This document shows positions 43,642 through 52,169 of a stretch of 64,000 nucleotides of DNA, piece after piece (the stretch's first letter is position 1; every line of letters begins with the position of its first letter). Under the pieces are notes generated by a model. It had not been told where the DNA came from and did no database searches. It saw nothing but the letters and a program-made list of their open reading frames with translations. The stretch is from contig JAKQJC010000022.1 in NCBI GenBank assembly GCA_029561345.1, positions 1-64,000 of the forward strand, given 5' to 3'. A program made the position numbers and the translations under genes. Origin of the DNA: Chloroflexota bacterium (lineage in GTDB: Bacteria; Chloroflexota; Anaerolineae; Anaerolineales; Anaerolineaceae).

Positions 43642-43683
43642 CAAAGAGCAGAACCAGAGTGTTCTGCTCTTTGTTATTTTTTT
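43642..43683 (+). terminator. Intrinsic terminator after the PadR/HAAS operon
   Basis: A 13-bp perfect stem (43642-43654 / 43661-43673) with a 6-nt loop, followed by a T-rich tract to 43683. It overlaps the last codons of the convergent helicase gene. Confidence 0.85.
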
Positions 43684-45950
43684 ACCCGGTCCCAGGAAGA
43701 ATGCAGACTGGAGGGCCGGGGTTTTGTTTGCGGGGGCAGCGCCGGAAGCTGTTCGGGAATTGCTGCAGCCAGGGAAGCCAGTTTTTTGGCCAGGATGGGC
43801 TGATTCAGGGCGGGCAGGTAATAATCCAAAAGCGCATTCATCACAGGTTTGGCGCCGCCATGTTTTTTGACGGCATGGGTGAGGGATTCAGCAGCCCCGG
43901 TTTCGCCGCTGGCCAGCTGCTGCAGGCGATTCATCACATCCACGGTTGGGCGGACCAGGACCTCATCAATAAAACGGGAAGGCCGGGATTCTTCCAGTTT
44001 TTGCTCGCGGGTGTAGAGCATGCGGCGGCTGATACCGATATACACCGCCTGGCGGGCACGGGTGAGGGCCACATAAAACAGGCGGCGCTCATTTTCAATG
44101 GCATCTGAGGGCTCGGGGGTATCAATCTGACGGGCGGTATCAAAGATGCGCCCTTCGTTGGGAAAGAGACACGGCAGATAACCCTCACTGCAATCGGGAA
44201 TAAAAACCACATCAAATTCCAACCCTTTAACGCGGTAGATGGTGGTCAGGCGGATGAGATTGGCCGGACCCGCACCGCGGGTGGTATCCAGAGAGGTAAT
44301 GTAGGAGAGAAAATCCGGGCAGGTGAGGCCGGTCTGGCGGGCGTGGTCGATGAAATGCAGCACGCTTTGCTTGTGCTCAAAAGCGGTCTCACCTTTGCCA
44401 TAGTAATGATCAAAATGATCCAGGTAACCGATGCCAGCCACCAGGGTTGAAAGCACATCGGCGGCAATTTGGGGCGGGTTCTGCTGCATGGCGCTGAGGG
44501 CTGTTTGCAGGGCAGCCATCCATGCCCAAAGATGATCCTGCTGGCGGGTGTAGAAGCGGTCGTTATTGCGGGTGACCCAGAATTCCATGGCGGCGGCCAG
44601 GGTGGGGTGGCTGTTCTGGGCTTCGAGCAGAGCCACGCGCATCACATCCCGGCTGATAAGGCGGGATGGGGTGTTCAGGACGTTGAGCATGAGGGTGATG
44701 GTTTCGGCAGAAATGGGTTTGCGGTAAAGAGCGGCCAGACGCAGATAATCGAGCAGCACGCAGACCTCGCGGCGGGCATAAAACGGTTTTTCCCCATCCA
44801 CCACAAAGGGAATGCCGCGCTGAATGAACTCGGCCTCGGTGCTGCTGAGCTGGGCATACATGCGGCAGAGGACGACGATTTGCGAAGGTGGAATGCCTTT
44901 CTCTTTAACCAGAGAGATGATTTCGCTGGCAATTTGCGTGGAGGCATCCAGCGTTTTCTCATTGGCCGACTGGCTTTCCACCAGGGTCAAATTGGAGGGG
45001 CGGGTGATGTCGAAAGAAACAAGAGGCTTGGCCACCCGGCCAGAGTTGTTGCGAATGGTGTTGCTGGCGCACTGCGCCAGCAAAGGGCCGAAACGAAAGG
45101 AATGGGGCAGGATATATTGCTGGTGGGGCTTGTTGTTAAAGATTTTTTGAAAGTCGCGGGTGATGAATTCTGGCCGGGCGCCGCGCCATTCGTATATGGT
45201 CTGGTCATCATCTCCCACCACCATGACATCCGCCTGGTCAAAAGCCAGCAGTTCAATCAGGCGCTGCTGGCCGTAATTGACATCCTGATATTCATCCACA
45301 ATGACATGCTGGATGCCGGCTTTGGCTGCATTCAGAAGGGCAGGGCGGTTTTCCAGAATATCCACGGTCAGAGGGACGAAATCATCAAAGGTCAGGCCGT
45401 GTTTTTCACTGCGCAATTCTTCATACATGGCATAGACCGCCGCCAGATGCGCATTGGAGCGGCAGCCGGCGCGGGAAGGCGGGATGAGGGAACCTTTCCA
45501 GAGGGAGATGGTCTCCAGAGCCTCTTCGATATCCACAGACTCAGGGGGAATATCGCGGCTTTTTTCGAGGGCATTGATGGCCATATGCAGGGTGCGGCGG
45601 GCTTCCTCTTCTTTTTCATTGAACCAGTAATCCGGCCTGGTCAGCAGGCCGCGCTTGACCAGGCTCTCAATATACGCATAGCCATAGGAATGAAAGGTTT
45701 CCACCCGCGGCCTGAGGGCAGATGGAATGCCCACCTCAGCCATTCTTTCCTTGAACTGCAGGCGGGCCAGGCGGTTGAACATCAGCACCAGGATACTGCG
45801 CGGATCCGCCTTTTGATCCACCACCAGGTGGCGGATGCGGTAAACCAGGGTGGTGGTCTTGCCGGAACCAGCCACAGCCAGCACGGTGGCATGCTGACCG
45901 GTTGGGTGGTGAATCACGGCTTGCTGTTCAGGGGTCAGGTTGATGGACAT
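43674..45950 (-). CDS. UvrD/Rep-family ATP-dependent DNA helicase
   Basis: 758 aa, SF1A helicase. Motif Q/I: LTPEQQAVIHHP and VLAVAGSGKTTTLVYRI; motif II VDEYQDVNYGQQ; motif III VVGDDDQTIYEWRGARPEF; motif V YRVKGLEFDVVFIPDCSEG; motif VI RLFYVALTRARQ. Slightly longer than PcrA/UvrD; the C-terminus has a short Lys/Pro-rich tail. No nuclease domain is visible. Likely role in repair or replication restart. Divergent from the 133-aa gene at 46079. Confidence 0.92.
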   Translation of the reverse strand: MSINLTPEQQAVIHHPTGQHATVLAVAGSGKTTTLVYRIRHLVVDQKADPRSILVLMFNRLARLQFKERMAEVGIPSALRPRVETFHSYGYAYIESLVKRGLLTRPDYWFNEKEEEARRTLHMAINALEKSRDIPPESVDIEEALETISLWKGSLIPPSRAGCRSNAHLAAVYAMYEELRSEKHGLTFDDFVPLTVDILENRPALLNAAKAGIQHVIVDEYQDVNYGQQRLIELLAFDQADVMVVGDDDQTIYEWRGARPEFITRDFQKIFNNKPHQQYILPHSFRFGPLLAQCASNTIRNNSGRVAKPLVSFDITRPSNLTLVESQSANEKTLDASTQIASEIISLVKEKGIPPSQIVVLCRMYAQLSSTEAEFIQRGIPFVVDGEKPFYARREVCVLLDYLRLAALYRKPISAETITLMLNVLNTPSRLISRDVMRVALLEAQNSHPTLAAAMEFWVTRNNDRFYTRQQDHLWAWMAALQTALSAMQQNPPQIAADVLSTLVAGIGYLDHFDHYYGKGETAFEHKQSVLHFIDHARQTGLTCPDFLSYITSLDTTRGAGPANLIRLTTIYRVKGLEFDVVFIPDCSEGYLPCLFPNEGRIFDTARQIDTPEPSDAIENERRLFYVALTRARQAVYIGISRRMLYTREQKLEESRPSRFIDEVLVRPTVDVMNRLQQLASGETGAAESLTHAVKKHGGAKPVMNALLDYYLPALNQPILAKKLASLAAAIPEQLPALPPQTKPRPSSLHSSWDRVKK

Positions 45951-45990
45951 GTCTCAAAGTGTAGCACAGGCCGGGGGCAGGGGCAAGAGG

Positions 45991-46018
45991 TTGAAAAATA
46001 TGCAAATTCAAGTAAAAT
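45991..46018 (+). promoter_or_regulatory. Promoter of the 133-aa/DUF4132 cassette
   Basis: -35 TTGAAA (45991-45996), 16-bp spacer, -10 TAAAAT (46013-46018), 60 bp before the ATG at 46079. Confidence 0.45.
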
Positions 46019-46078
46019 AGAAATAATGTTTCATTTTATCAGGCATCAAATGCCCCAGTCACTTTTTGGAGGTTTTGT

Positions 46079-46480
46079 ATGGAAATTCAGGTCAAGGTGA
46101 GAGATGCAGACGCGATGCAGGCGGCGCGGCAACCCCTGGAATGGGTGCTGGTTTTCAAAGAAGAGCGCATCAGCCTGCGAGATTTGATCCGGGAGCGCGT
46201 GTATCAAGAGGTGGATGCATATAATCAGGAGTCGGGTGGATTGTTCCACGGCCTGGTGCAGCCGGGCGAGGCGGAACGGACTTTGAACGGTTTTCGCATG
46301 CCCAAAAAGCATTTGATTGACCGCGAGGTGCAGTATAAGGAAGCGCTGGAACTATTTGAACAGAACGGTTTTATTGTTCTGGCAGACGACCGTCAAATTG
46401 AAACCCTGGACCAGGAAATTGTTCTGAAGTCCGATTCGGTGATCACATTTTTAAAACTGATTCCGCTGGTGGGAGGCTAA
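46079..46480 (+). CDS. Hypothetical 133-aa partner of the DUF4132 protein
   Basis: 133 aa, soluble, acidic. N-terminal segment MEIQVKVRDADAMQAARQPL and ISLRDLIRERVYQEVDAYNQ; C-terminal region DREVQYKEALELFEQNGFIVLADDRQIETLDQEIVLKSDSVITFLKLIPLVGG ends in a beta/hydrophobic stretch. The pattern could be ubiquitin-like or MoaD-like with a terminal Gly-Gly: the sequence ends VGG, which I flag as notable rather than proven. ATG 46079; the stop is 2 bp before the DUF4132 gene ATG, so the two are one operon. Confidence 0.72.
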   Translation: MEIQVKVRDADAMQAARQPLEWVLVFKEERISLRDLIRERVYQEVDAYNQESGGLFHGLVQPGEAERTLNGFRMPKKHLIDREVQYKEALELFEQNGFIVLADDRQIETLDQEIVLKSDSVITFLKLIPLVGG

Positions 46481-46482
46481 CA

Positions 46483-48993
46483 ATGGCAGAAAAACCGCAA
46501 ATTCCATCTGAATTTCTTGAAATCATTCTCTCCATTTCCAAAGAAAAATGGAGTCCCTATGAATACGAGCTGAAGGAAACTGAACCAGGAAAGAAAATTC
46601 TGGCTTTATCGCTGGAAGACCAGCGGCGCTTTGCCTTTGCGGCGCTGGATTGGTGCCAGTATCATACCAAGCAGTACGAAAACCCCTACTGGCGGGTGAA
46701 AGAAGCTGTGAATGCTTTGCTCAAGAAGAACCTGGAATTTTCAGCAGATGAAGTGTGCGCATTGATGACTCGGCTGCTGGAATTTTTCCGGGATCCCAAA
46801 ATTGCGATGAAAATTGCGGAGGCATTTGCCAAGAAAAACACATTAACCCCGGAACTGCAAAAGCTGCTTAAGAAGCTGATGAAAGAGGTCGGACCCAACC
46901 CGCACAACCCGGATTATAAGGGCATTTACGCGCGGGTTCAATCTTTGTTGGGTGGGCCGGAATCCTTGCAGCTGCCGCTGGTGGAGGGCGAAGCCTGGGG
47001 TGACCAGGCGATTGCAGATGTTAAGCAGATGGCTGTTGAAGACCAGGCCTTATGGGCCAATCTTTTTAATCTCTGCAGCAAAGCCACAGGATCTTCACCC
47101 AGCGATAAATGGATAATGCAGGCCTGGGAGCTGGTGGAAAAAATCGGACCGGAAGCCTTCAAAGCCAGCCTTCTGCGCTGGTTCCCGCTGGTGGACAAAC
47201 CGCGCACGGCGCATATTGACCGCTGGTCTGAATATGTCCCTGACCCCAATCACCTGATCATCCCCCTCCATGCGGATATTTTGCGCGGTCTGGTGTGGCT
47301 GTGCAGCCTGAAAGAAGACGCCGAGATGGCTCGCGCGGTTAAAACACTGGCTTTTTCAGCTTACCGCAAGCTGGCCAAACTGGGACCGCGCTGCACCAAG
47401 GTAGGAAATGCGTGCATCTGGACGCTGGGGCATATGCCCGGTTTAGAGGGGGTCAGCCAGCTGGCACTGTTGAAAGTACGTCTGAAGATGGGCTCCCAGC
47501 AGAAAATGATTGACCAGGCTTTTGATGAAGCAGCCCGGCGGGCGGGACTTTCAGCAGAGGAAATTGAGGAAATTGCGGTTCCGACCTACGGCATGCAGGA
47601 AGTGGGATTGCGGCGGGAACCCCTGGGCGATTTCACCGTTGAGGTGCGGGTGACCGGCACCACTGAGGTGGAGGTGCAATGGTTCCGGCCGGATGGCAAG
47701 CCCCAGGCCAGCGTTCCGCAGCAGGTGAAGACGGACTTCGCCGAGGATTACAAAGAGATCACCCAGGCGGCCAAGGATATTCAAAAAATGGTGCCGGCGC
47801 AGCGCGACCGCATTGACAACCTCTTTTTAGAGCAGAAGGTGTGGACACTGCCCATCTGGCGGGAACGTTATTGTGACCACCCGCTGGTGGGCACCCTGGC
47901 GCGGCGGTTGATCTGGAAATTTACCCGGGGTGACCGGGCAGCCGCAGGCATCTGGCACGAAGGACAGATTGTGGGCCGCGATGGTCAGGCGCTGGACTGG
48001 CTGGATGATCAGACCAAGGTGGAATTATGGCATCCGCTGCAGGTGGCCACGGAGGTGGTGCTGGAATGGCGGAAGTGGTTGGCAGAGCATGAGATTCAGC
48101 AGCCCTTCAAGCAGGCGCACCGCGAGGTGTACATTCTGACCGATGCAGAAGTGCAAACCGGCGTCTATTCCAACCGCTACGCCGCTCATATCATCAAACA
48201 GCACCAGTTCAATGCCCTGTGCGGTGTGCGCGGCTGGAAAAACAAACTGCGCCTGATGGTGGATGATGTGGTTCCGGCACCAGCGCGCGACCTGCCAAAA
48301 TGGGGGGTGCGGGCTGAATTTTGGGTGGACAGCATTGGAGAAAATTACGGCACAGATACCAATGATTCTGGAGTCTTTTTATACCTGAGCACAGACCAGG
48401 TGCGGTTCTATAAAACCAGCGCGCCGCAGCACCTGGCGCACGCCTGCGGCGGCGGCTATCACACTTACGGCCAAAGCACGGAACCGGCCAATCAGCCGCT
48501 GCCTTTGGATCAGATTCACCCCCTGGTTTTTTCAGAGATTATGCGCGATGTGGACCTTTTCGTGGGGGTGGCCAGCGTGGCCAATGACCCGGCCTGGTCG
48601 GATGGCGGTCCGGATGGGCGGTACCAGAATTACTGGCACAGCTATTCGTTTGGCGAGCTTTCGGCCACGGCGCAAACCCGCCGTCAGGCTCTGGAGGGAC
48701 TGCTGCCGCGCCTGAAAATTGCCAGCCGCTGTGAACTGAGGGAACGCTTCCTGGTAGTGAAGGGCGACCTGCGGACTTACAAGATCCACCTGGGGAGTGG
48801 CAACATTTTGATGGAGCCCAACGACCAGTACCTGTGCATTGTGCCATCGCGCAGTCACGATGTGGTGAAAAAAGTTTACCTGCCGTTTGAGGGTGACGCG
48901 ATTCTGTCGGTGATCCTCTCCAAGGCCATCATGCTGGCTGATGATAAGAAAATCAGCGATCCAACGATCACCAGCCAGATTAACCGGAAATAG
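46483..48993 (+). CDS. DUF4132/DUF7737-type large protein
   Basis: 836 aa, soluble, no signal peptide. N-terminal half: helical, repeat-like (alpha-solenoid) segments such as LKEDAEMARAVKTLAFSAYRKLAKLGPR. From about residue 395 a DUF4132-like domain is visible (VEVQWFRPDGKPQASVPQQV; LEQKVWTLPIWRERYCDHPLVGTLARRLIW). The C-terminal region resembles DUF7737 (RSHDVVKKVYLPFEGDAILSVILSKAIMLADDKKISDPTI). The catalytic function is unknown; relatives include MolR-type proteins, often with WGR domains, which is absent here. It follows the 133-aa gene by 2 bp. The pair may act together. Confidence 0.82.
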   Translation: MAEKPQIPSEFLEIILSISKEKWSPYEYELKETEPGKKILALSLEDQRRFAFAALDWCQYHTKQYENPYWRVKEAVNALLKKNLEFSADEVCALMTRLLEFFRDPKIAMKIAEAFAKKNTLTPELQKLLKKLMKEVGPNPHNPDYKGIYARVQSLLGGPESLQLPLVEGEAWGDQAIADVKQMAVEDQALWANLFNLCSKATGSSPSDKWIMQAWELVEKIGPEAFKASLLRWFPLVDKPRTAHIDRWSEYVPDPNHLIIPLHADILRGLVWLCSLKEDAEMARAVKTLAFSAYRKLAKLGPRCTKVGNACIWTLGHMPGLEGVSQLALLKVRLKMGSQQKMIDQAFDEAARRAGLSAEEIEEIAVPTYGMQEVGLRREPLGDFTVEVRVTGTTEVEVQWFRPDGKPQASVPQQVKTDFAEDYKEITQAAKDIQKMVPAQRDRIDNLFLEQKVWTLPIWRERYCDHPLVGTLARRLIWKFTRGDRAAAGIWHEGQIVGRDGQALDWLDDQTKVELWHPLQVATEVVLEWRKWLAEHEIQQPFKQAHREVYILTDAEVQTGVYSNRYAAHIIKQHQFNALCGVRGWKNKLRLMVDDVVPAPARDLPKWGVRAEFWVDSIGENYGTDTNDSGVFLYLSTDQVRFYKTSAPQHLAHACGGGYHTYGQSTEPANQPLPLDQIHPLVFSEIMRDVDLFVGVASVANDPAWSDGGPDGRYQNYWHSYSFGELSATAQTRRQALEGLLPRLKIASRCELRERFLVVKGDLRTYKIHLGSGNILMEPNDQYLCIVPSRSHDVVKKVYLPFEGDAILSVILSKAIMLADDKKISDPTITSQINRK

Positions 48994-49013
48994 CCGCAAT
49001 TTTTTGAGATGTC

Positions 49014-49042
49014 TTGACAGCTTAAAAACCGCGTGATAAACT
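49014..49042 (+). promoter_or_regulatory. Strong promoter of the leader/ABC operon
   Basis: -35 TTGACA (perfect, 49014-49019), 17-bp spacer, -10 TAAACT (49037-49042). It is the only promoter-like sequence before the ABC gene at 49304 and gives a leader of about 255 nt. Confidence 0.75.
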
Positions 49043-49078
49043 AGGATTATCATTCTAAGAAAGGAACAGGTGCGTCAA

Positions 49079-49174
49079 ATGAATAACGAAATGATCATCG
49101 TCCGAACCCGCATTGATGCCGTTTCAGGTATCGGTTTCGTTTTTCCTTGTCGGATTGCGCCTGTTCATCGCTAG
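49079..49174 (+). CDS. Candidate 31-codon leader peptide
   Basis: ATG 49079 to TAG 49174. A Shine-Dalgarno-like AAAGGAACAGG is at 49060-49070, about 8 nt before the ATG. The peptide begins MNNEMIIVRTRID and ends FPCRIAPVHR. The stop codon lies inside a small GCTAG/CTAGC hairpin (49170-49182). Its location between a strong promoter and tandem terminators, ahead of a probable resistance operon, is what one expects for a ribosome-sensing leader peptide. No homology is known to me, and coding is not demonstrated. Confidence 0.5.
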   Translation: MNNEMIIVRTRIDAVSGIGFVFPCRIAPVHR

Positions 49175-49194
49175 CCACTAGCATCTGAATTCTG

Positions 49195-49238
49195 AATTCA
49201 GCCACAGGCACAATCAAGCCCGTGGCTGAATTTTTTTT
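49195..49238 (+). terminator. Intrinsic terminator 1 of the ABC operon leader
   Basis: An 11-bp perfect stem (49195-49205 / 49222-49232), an A/C mismatch and three more pairs (GGC 207-209 / GCC 218-220), an 8-nt loop and eight T (49231-49238). The 5' arm (GCCACAGGC, 49201-49209) is also perfectly complementary to the 3' arm of terminator 2. Confidence 0.85.
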
Positions 49239-49253
49239 CGCCGAAAATTTTTG

Positions 49254-49290
49254 GGTCACGGGCCAAAAGCCTGTGGCCTTTTTGTTTTTT
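49254..49290 (+). terminator. Intrinsic terminator 2 of the ABC operon leader
   Basis: A 10-bp stem with two G-U pairs (49254-49263 / 49269-49278), loop CAAAA, then TTTTTGTTTTTT (49279-49290). It ends 13 bp before the ABC gene ATG; the last T overlaps the gene's Shine-Dalgarno region, so no promoter can lie between. Its 5' arm also pairs with the 3' arm of terminator 1 (CACGGGC 49257-49263 with GCCCGTG 49218-49224). Confidence 0.82.
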
Positions 49291-49303
49291 GAGGAAATCA
49301 ACC

Positions 49304-50197
49304 ATGACAACAGCTATCATCGTCAACGAAGTCTATAAAAAATTCGGAAAATCTGAATTGCCTTTCTGGCGGCGGATTTTTGGGCACACCAATGGAAACG
49401 GCTCAAATGGTAATGGACACAATGGCCATAATGGAAACGGCGCCAAAGCAGCGGAAAAATCCAAAGTGGTGGTGGCCGTGGACAAGGTGTCCTTCACGGT
49501 GGGGACCGGTGAAATTTTTGGCGTACTCGGACCGAACGGCGGCGGAAAATCAACCCTGATCCGCCTGATTTCCACCCTGCTGCTTCCCGACCAGGGTTCG
49601 ATCTCGGTTTTTGGATATGATGTGGTGCGCCAGTCGATGGCCGTGCAGCAGATTATCAACCGGGTTTCTGTGGAAGCCAGCTTTTTCAAGAAACTTTCGC
49701 CGATGGAGAATCTGCTCTATGGGGCGCGGCTTTACGGTCAGGATGGCGCTGAAACGCGCAAAAAGGTGGTTGACATTTTGACCCGCCTGGGTTTGGAGAA
49801 GCGCGCCATTTACAATCCGATGGAAGAGATGTCGCGCGGCATGCAGCAAAAGGTGGCCATTGCCCGGGCTCTGCTGACCAAACCGCATCTGCTGCTGCTG
49901 GACGAGCCCACCACCGGACTTGATCCGCGGTCGAAACGGGAAGTGCAGGCAGTGGTGCGGGAAATGCGTGAAAAGAGCGGCACCACCATCCTTCTGACCA
50001 CCCACGACATGGTGGAAGCAGACCAGCTCTGCGACCGCATCGCGATTATGAACTCTGGAAAGGTGATTGCTTTGGACACACCTGCTGAATTGAAGAAATT
50101 GATCCCGCCTAAGGATGGGCAGGAAACGACTCTCGAAGATGTTTTCATTGAACTGACCGGCAAGAAGCTGGTTAACGAAGAAGAGGAGACCGTATGA
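49304..50197 (+). CDS. ABC transporter ATP-binding protein (DrrA/CcmA-like) with NG-rich insertion
   Basis: 297 aa from ATG 49304 (GAGG nine bases upstream; an upstream TTG at 49289 is rejected). Walker A GPNGGGKST, signature MSRGMQQKVAIARAL (Q-loop upstream), Walker B HLLLLDEPTTGLDP, H-loop LLTTHDMVEADQLCD. Between the first beta-strand (residue about 18) and the VVVAVDKVSF core lies an insertion of about 25 residues rich in Asn-Gly (NGNGSNGNGHNGHNGNG), encoded by an AATGGAAACGG-like tandem repeat at 49391-49442. It pairs with the permease at 51318. Drug or lipid export is the likely role. Confidence 0.9.
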   Translation: MTTAIIVNEVYKKFGKSELPFWRRIFGHTNGNGSNGNGHNGHNGNGAKAAEKSKVVVAVDKVSFTVGTGEIFGVLGPNGGGKSTLIRLISTLLLPDQGSISVFGYDVVRQSMAVQQIINRVSVEASFFKKLSPMENLLYGARLYGQDGAETRKKVVDILTRLGLEKRAIYNPMEEMSRGMQQKVAIARALLTKPHLLLLDEPTTGLDPRSKREVQAVVREMREKSGTTILLTTHDMVEADQLCDRIAIMNSGKVIALDTPAELKKLIPPKDGQETTLEDVFIELTGKKLVNEEEETV

Positions 50198-50766
50198 TCA
50201 GTACACCATTGTTTACCGGGCAGAATTTGATTCTGACTCCATTTAATATTGAAAAAGACGCTCAGGCCGTGTCCAACTGGTCGTATGACCTGACGGTGGC
50301 CCGGCAGTTTGGCCGCAACCCGGCCCGCCCCATGAATGAAGCCAGCGCAAAAAAGGTGCTGGAAGATCACACCCGCAAACCTGAAAACACCGCTTTCTTC
50401 GCCTTTGGCATCCGCATCAAGGATAAGAAGAAACTGGTCGGCATTTTGCGGCTGCGCTACATTGCCTGGAATCACGGCGCTGGCGAGATTGATGTCATAT
50501 TCGGAAACCCGGAACACCGGCAGCAGTGCGGCTCTGAGGCGCTGGCCATGGGTCTGGTGTATGCCTTCGAAGAACTGAATCTGCACCGTCTCAACACACG
50601 GGCGATTGGAGAAAATGAACAGGATGCCATCAGCCTGTTTGAAACGGCGGGTTTCACCCTTGAAATCCGGCAGCGTGAAGCGCTGTTCAACAGCGGGCGG
50701 TTCTGGGATGGACTGATTTTCGGTCTGTTTCGCTCGGAATGGCTGGAACGCCAGGAGGCGCATTAA
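50194..50766 (+). CDS. GNAT-family N-acetyltransferase (RimJ/RimL-like)
   Basis: 190 aa, GNAT fold: LTPFNIEKDAQAVSNWSYD at the start and GAGEIDVIFGNPEHRQQCGSEALAMGLVYAFEELNLHRLNTRAIGENEQDAISLFETAGF at the acetyl-CoA site (the usual R/Q-x-x-G-x-G is altered to QQCGSEA). Its ATG overlaps the ABC gene stop (ATGA). The substrate is unknown; acetylation of ribosomal or drug amines is typical. One of three GNAT genes in the operon. Confidence 0.88.
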   Translation: MISTPLFTGQNLILTPFNIEKDAQAVSNWSYDLTVARQFGRNPARPMNEASAKKVLEDHTRKPENTAFFAFGIRIKDKKKLVGILRLRYIAWNHGAGEIDVIFGNPEHRQQCGSEALAMGLVYAFEELNLHRLNTRAIGENEQDAISLFETAGFTLEIRQREALFNSGRFWDGLIFGLFRSEWLERQEAH

Positions 50767-51321
50767 ATGGAAGACAAAATTTATAAAGGAAAACTGGTCC
50801 GCCTGGCGATCCAGCAAAAGGATAACGTCAAAGCCTACGAACGCTGGAATCTGGATAGCGAATATGCCCGGCTGGCAGACTCGGATCCATCTTACCTATG
50901 GTCACGCCAGCAAATGGCAGAATGGATTGACAAGGAAGAGGACTGTCAGGTTTCCTTTAACATCCGCACACTGGCTGATGACAAATTAATCGGCGGGGTG
51001 GGTTTATGGATTTCTGACTGGGCATCCAGAAACGCGTGGGTTGGCATTGGCATCGGTGAAAGGGAATATTGGGGTAAAGGTTACGGCACAGAAGCCATGC
51101 GCCTGATTGTGCGTTTTGGCTTCCGGGAGTTAAACCTGAACCGCATTTCTCTGGATGTTTTTGGCTACAATGAACGCGCCGTCCGCTCTTATGAAAAAGT
51201 TGGCTTCAAGGTTGAAGGCCGGATGCGCGAATGGATAAACCGGGCTGGCGTGCGCTCAGACCTGATCTATATGGGCCTTTTGCGCCGCGAATGGGAAGCC
51301 GTAGAGGAGAATTTGGAATGA
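50767..51321 (+). CDS. GNAT-family N-acetyltransferase
   Basis: 184 aa, starting at the base after the preceding gene stop. GNAT motif A: AWVGIGIGEREYWGKGYGTEAMRLIVRFGFRELNLNRISLDVFGYNERAVRSYEKVGFKVEGRMRE, with the acetyl-CoA loop YWGKGYGTEA. RimJ/L- or SpeG-like acceptor specificity is possible. The C-terminus overlaps the permease start (TGA in ATGA at 51318-51321). Confidence 0.9.
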   Translation: MEDKIYKGKLVRLAIQQKDNVKAYERWNLDSEYARLADSDPSYLWSRQQMAEWIDKEEDCQVSFNIRTLADDKLIGGVGLWISDWASRNAWVGIGIGEREYWGKGYGTEAMRLIVRFGFRELNLNRISLDVFGYNERAVRSYEKVGFKVEGRMREWINRAGVRSDLIYMGLLRREWEAVEENLE

Positions 51322-52151
51322 CAACATTGACCTATCAAATCAGGGCATCGTATGCCTTTGTGGAACGCAATATCAACCTGATTAAGCGCTACTGGTCGTG
51401 GGAACTGGTGTGGCTGGTCTACTCCATTGCTGACAGCCTGGCGGTGAGCTTCATTGGTTTGGGCGTTGGAAAACTGGGAGGGGGAAACCCCTCCACAGCC
51501 GACACCAACTACCTGGTGATTTACCTGCTGATTGGCACGCTGGTCTGGCGGTTCCTTTCAACCATTTTTTACTGGATCACCAACCTGATCGGCATTGAGC
51601 GCTGGGAGGGGACGATTGAGTATACCCTGATGGCCCCGGTACGGCGCATCACGCACATGGCCGGGCAGACCTTCTTTGCCATCAGCTACAGCCTGTTTTT
51701 CACCGGCATGGTACTACTGGCCACCGCCCTGGTCTTTAAAATTGATCTCTCCAAGGCCAATCTTCTGGGCGGCACCCTCATGCTGCTTGCAGGCAGTTTC
51801 TCCTTTGTGGGCATTGGGGTGATGGCTTCCGTGCTGCCGCTGCTGTTCCCTGAACGGGGCGAACAGATGACGCATGTCTTCATCGCTTTGCTGCTGCTGG
51901 TTTCGGGCATCTACTATCCGGTGGATGTGCTGCCGCCTGTGCTGCAAAAACTGGCGGTGTTGAGCCCGGCTACCTATGTGTTGGAAGGCACCCGGCGGAC
52001 CCTGCTGGAAGGGCTGCCGACCTGGGACCTGTGGCAGTATATCTGGCCCGTCTTGCTGATGGGCGCCGTGTTGATTCCCTCCGGTCTGTGGGTTTTCTCG
52101 ATGGCTGAACGTTATGCCAAAAAGACCGGCAAATTACATCGCAATGGCTGA
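51318..52151 (+). CDS. ABC-2-type transporter permease
   Basis: 277 aa from ATG 51318 (GGAG upstream), overlapping the GNAT stop. Six hydrophobic segments in the ABC-2 layout, with the family-typical MAPVRRITHMAGQTFFAISYS, GIGVMASVLPLLFPERGEQMTHVF and SGIYYPVDVLPPVLQKLAVLSPATYVLEGTRR. It partners the ATP-binding protein at 49304, separated by two acetyltransferase genes. A drug-export or lipid-export permease is likely. Confidence 0.9.
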   Translation: MTTLTYQIRASYAFVERNINLIKRYWSWELVWLVYSIADSLAVSFIGLGVGKLGGGNPSTADTNYLVIYLLIGTLVWRFLSTIFYWITNLIGIERWEGTIEYTLMAPVRRITHMAGQTFFAISYSLFFTGMVLLATALVFKIDLSKANLLGGTLMLLAGSFSFVGIGVMASVLPLLFPERGEQMTHVFIALLLLVSGIYYPVDVLPPVLQKLAVLSPATYVLEGTRRTLLEGLPTWDLWQYIWPVLLMGAVLIPSGLWVFSMAERYAKKTGKLHRNG

Positions 52152-52169
52152 TATGAGAGAGAAAAAATC

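Noticed and set aside
44469..46100. 543-codon open frame on the plus strand opposite the UvrD-like helicase
   Set aside because: The helicase has all SF1 motifs on the other strand; the plus frame has no recognisable domain.
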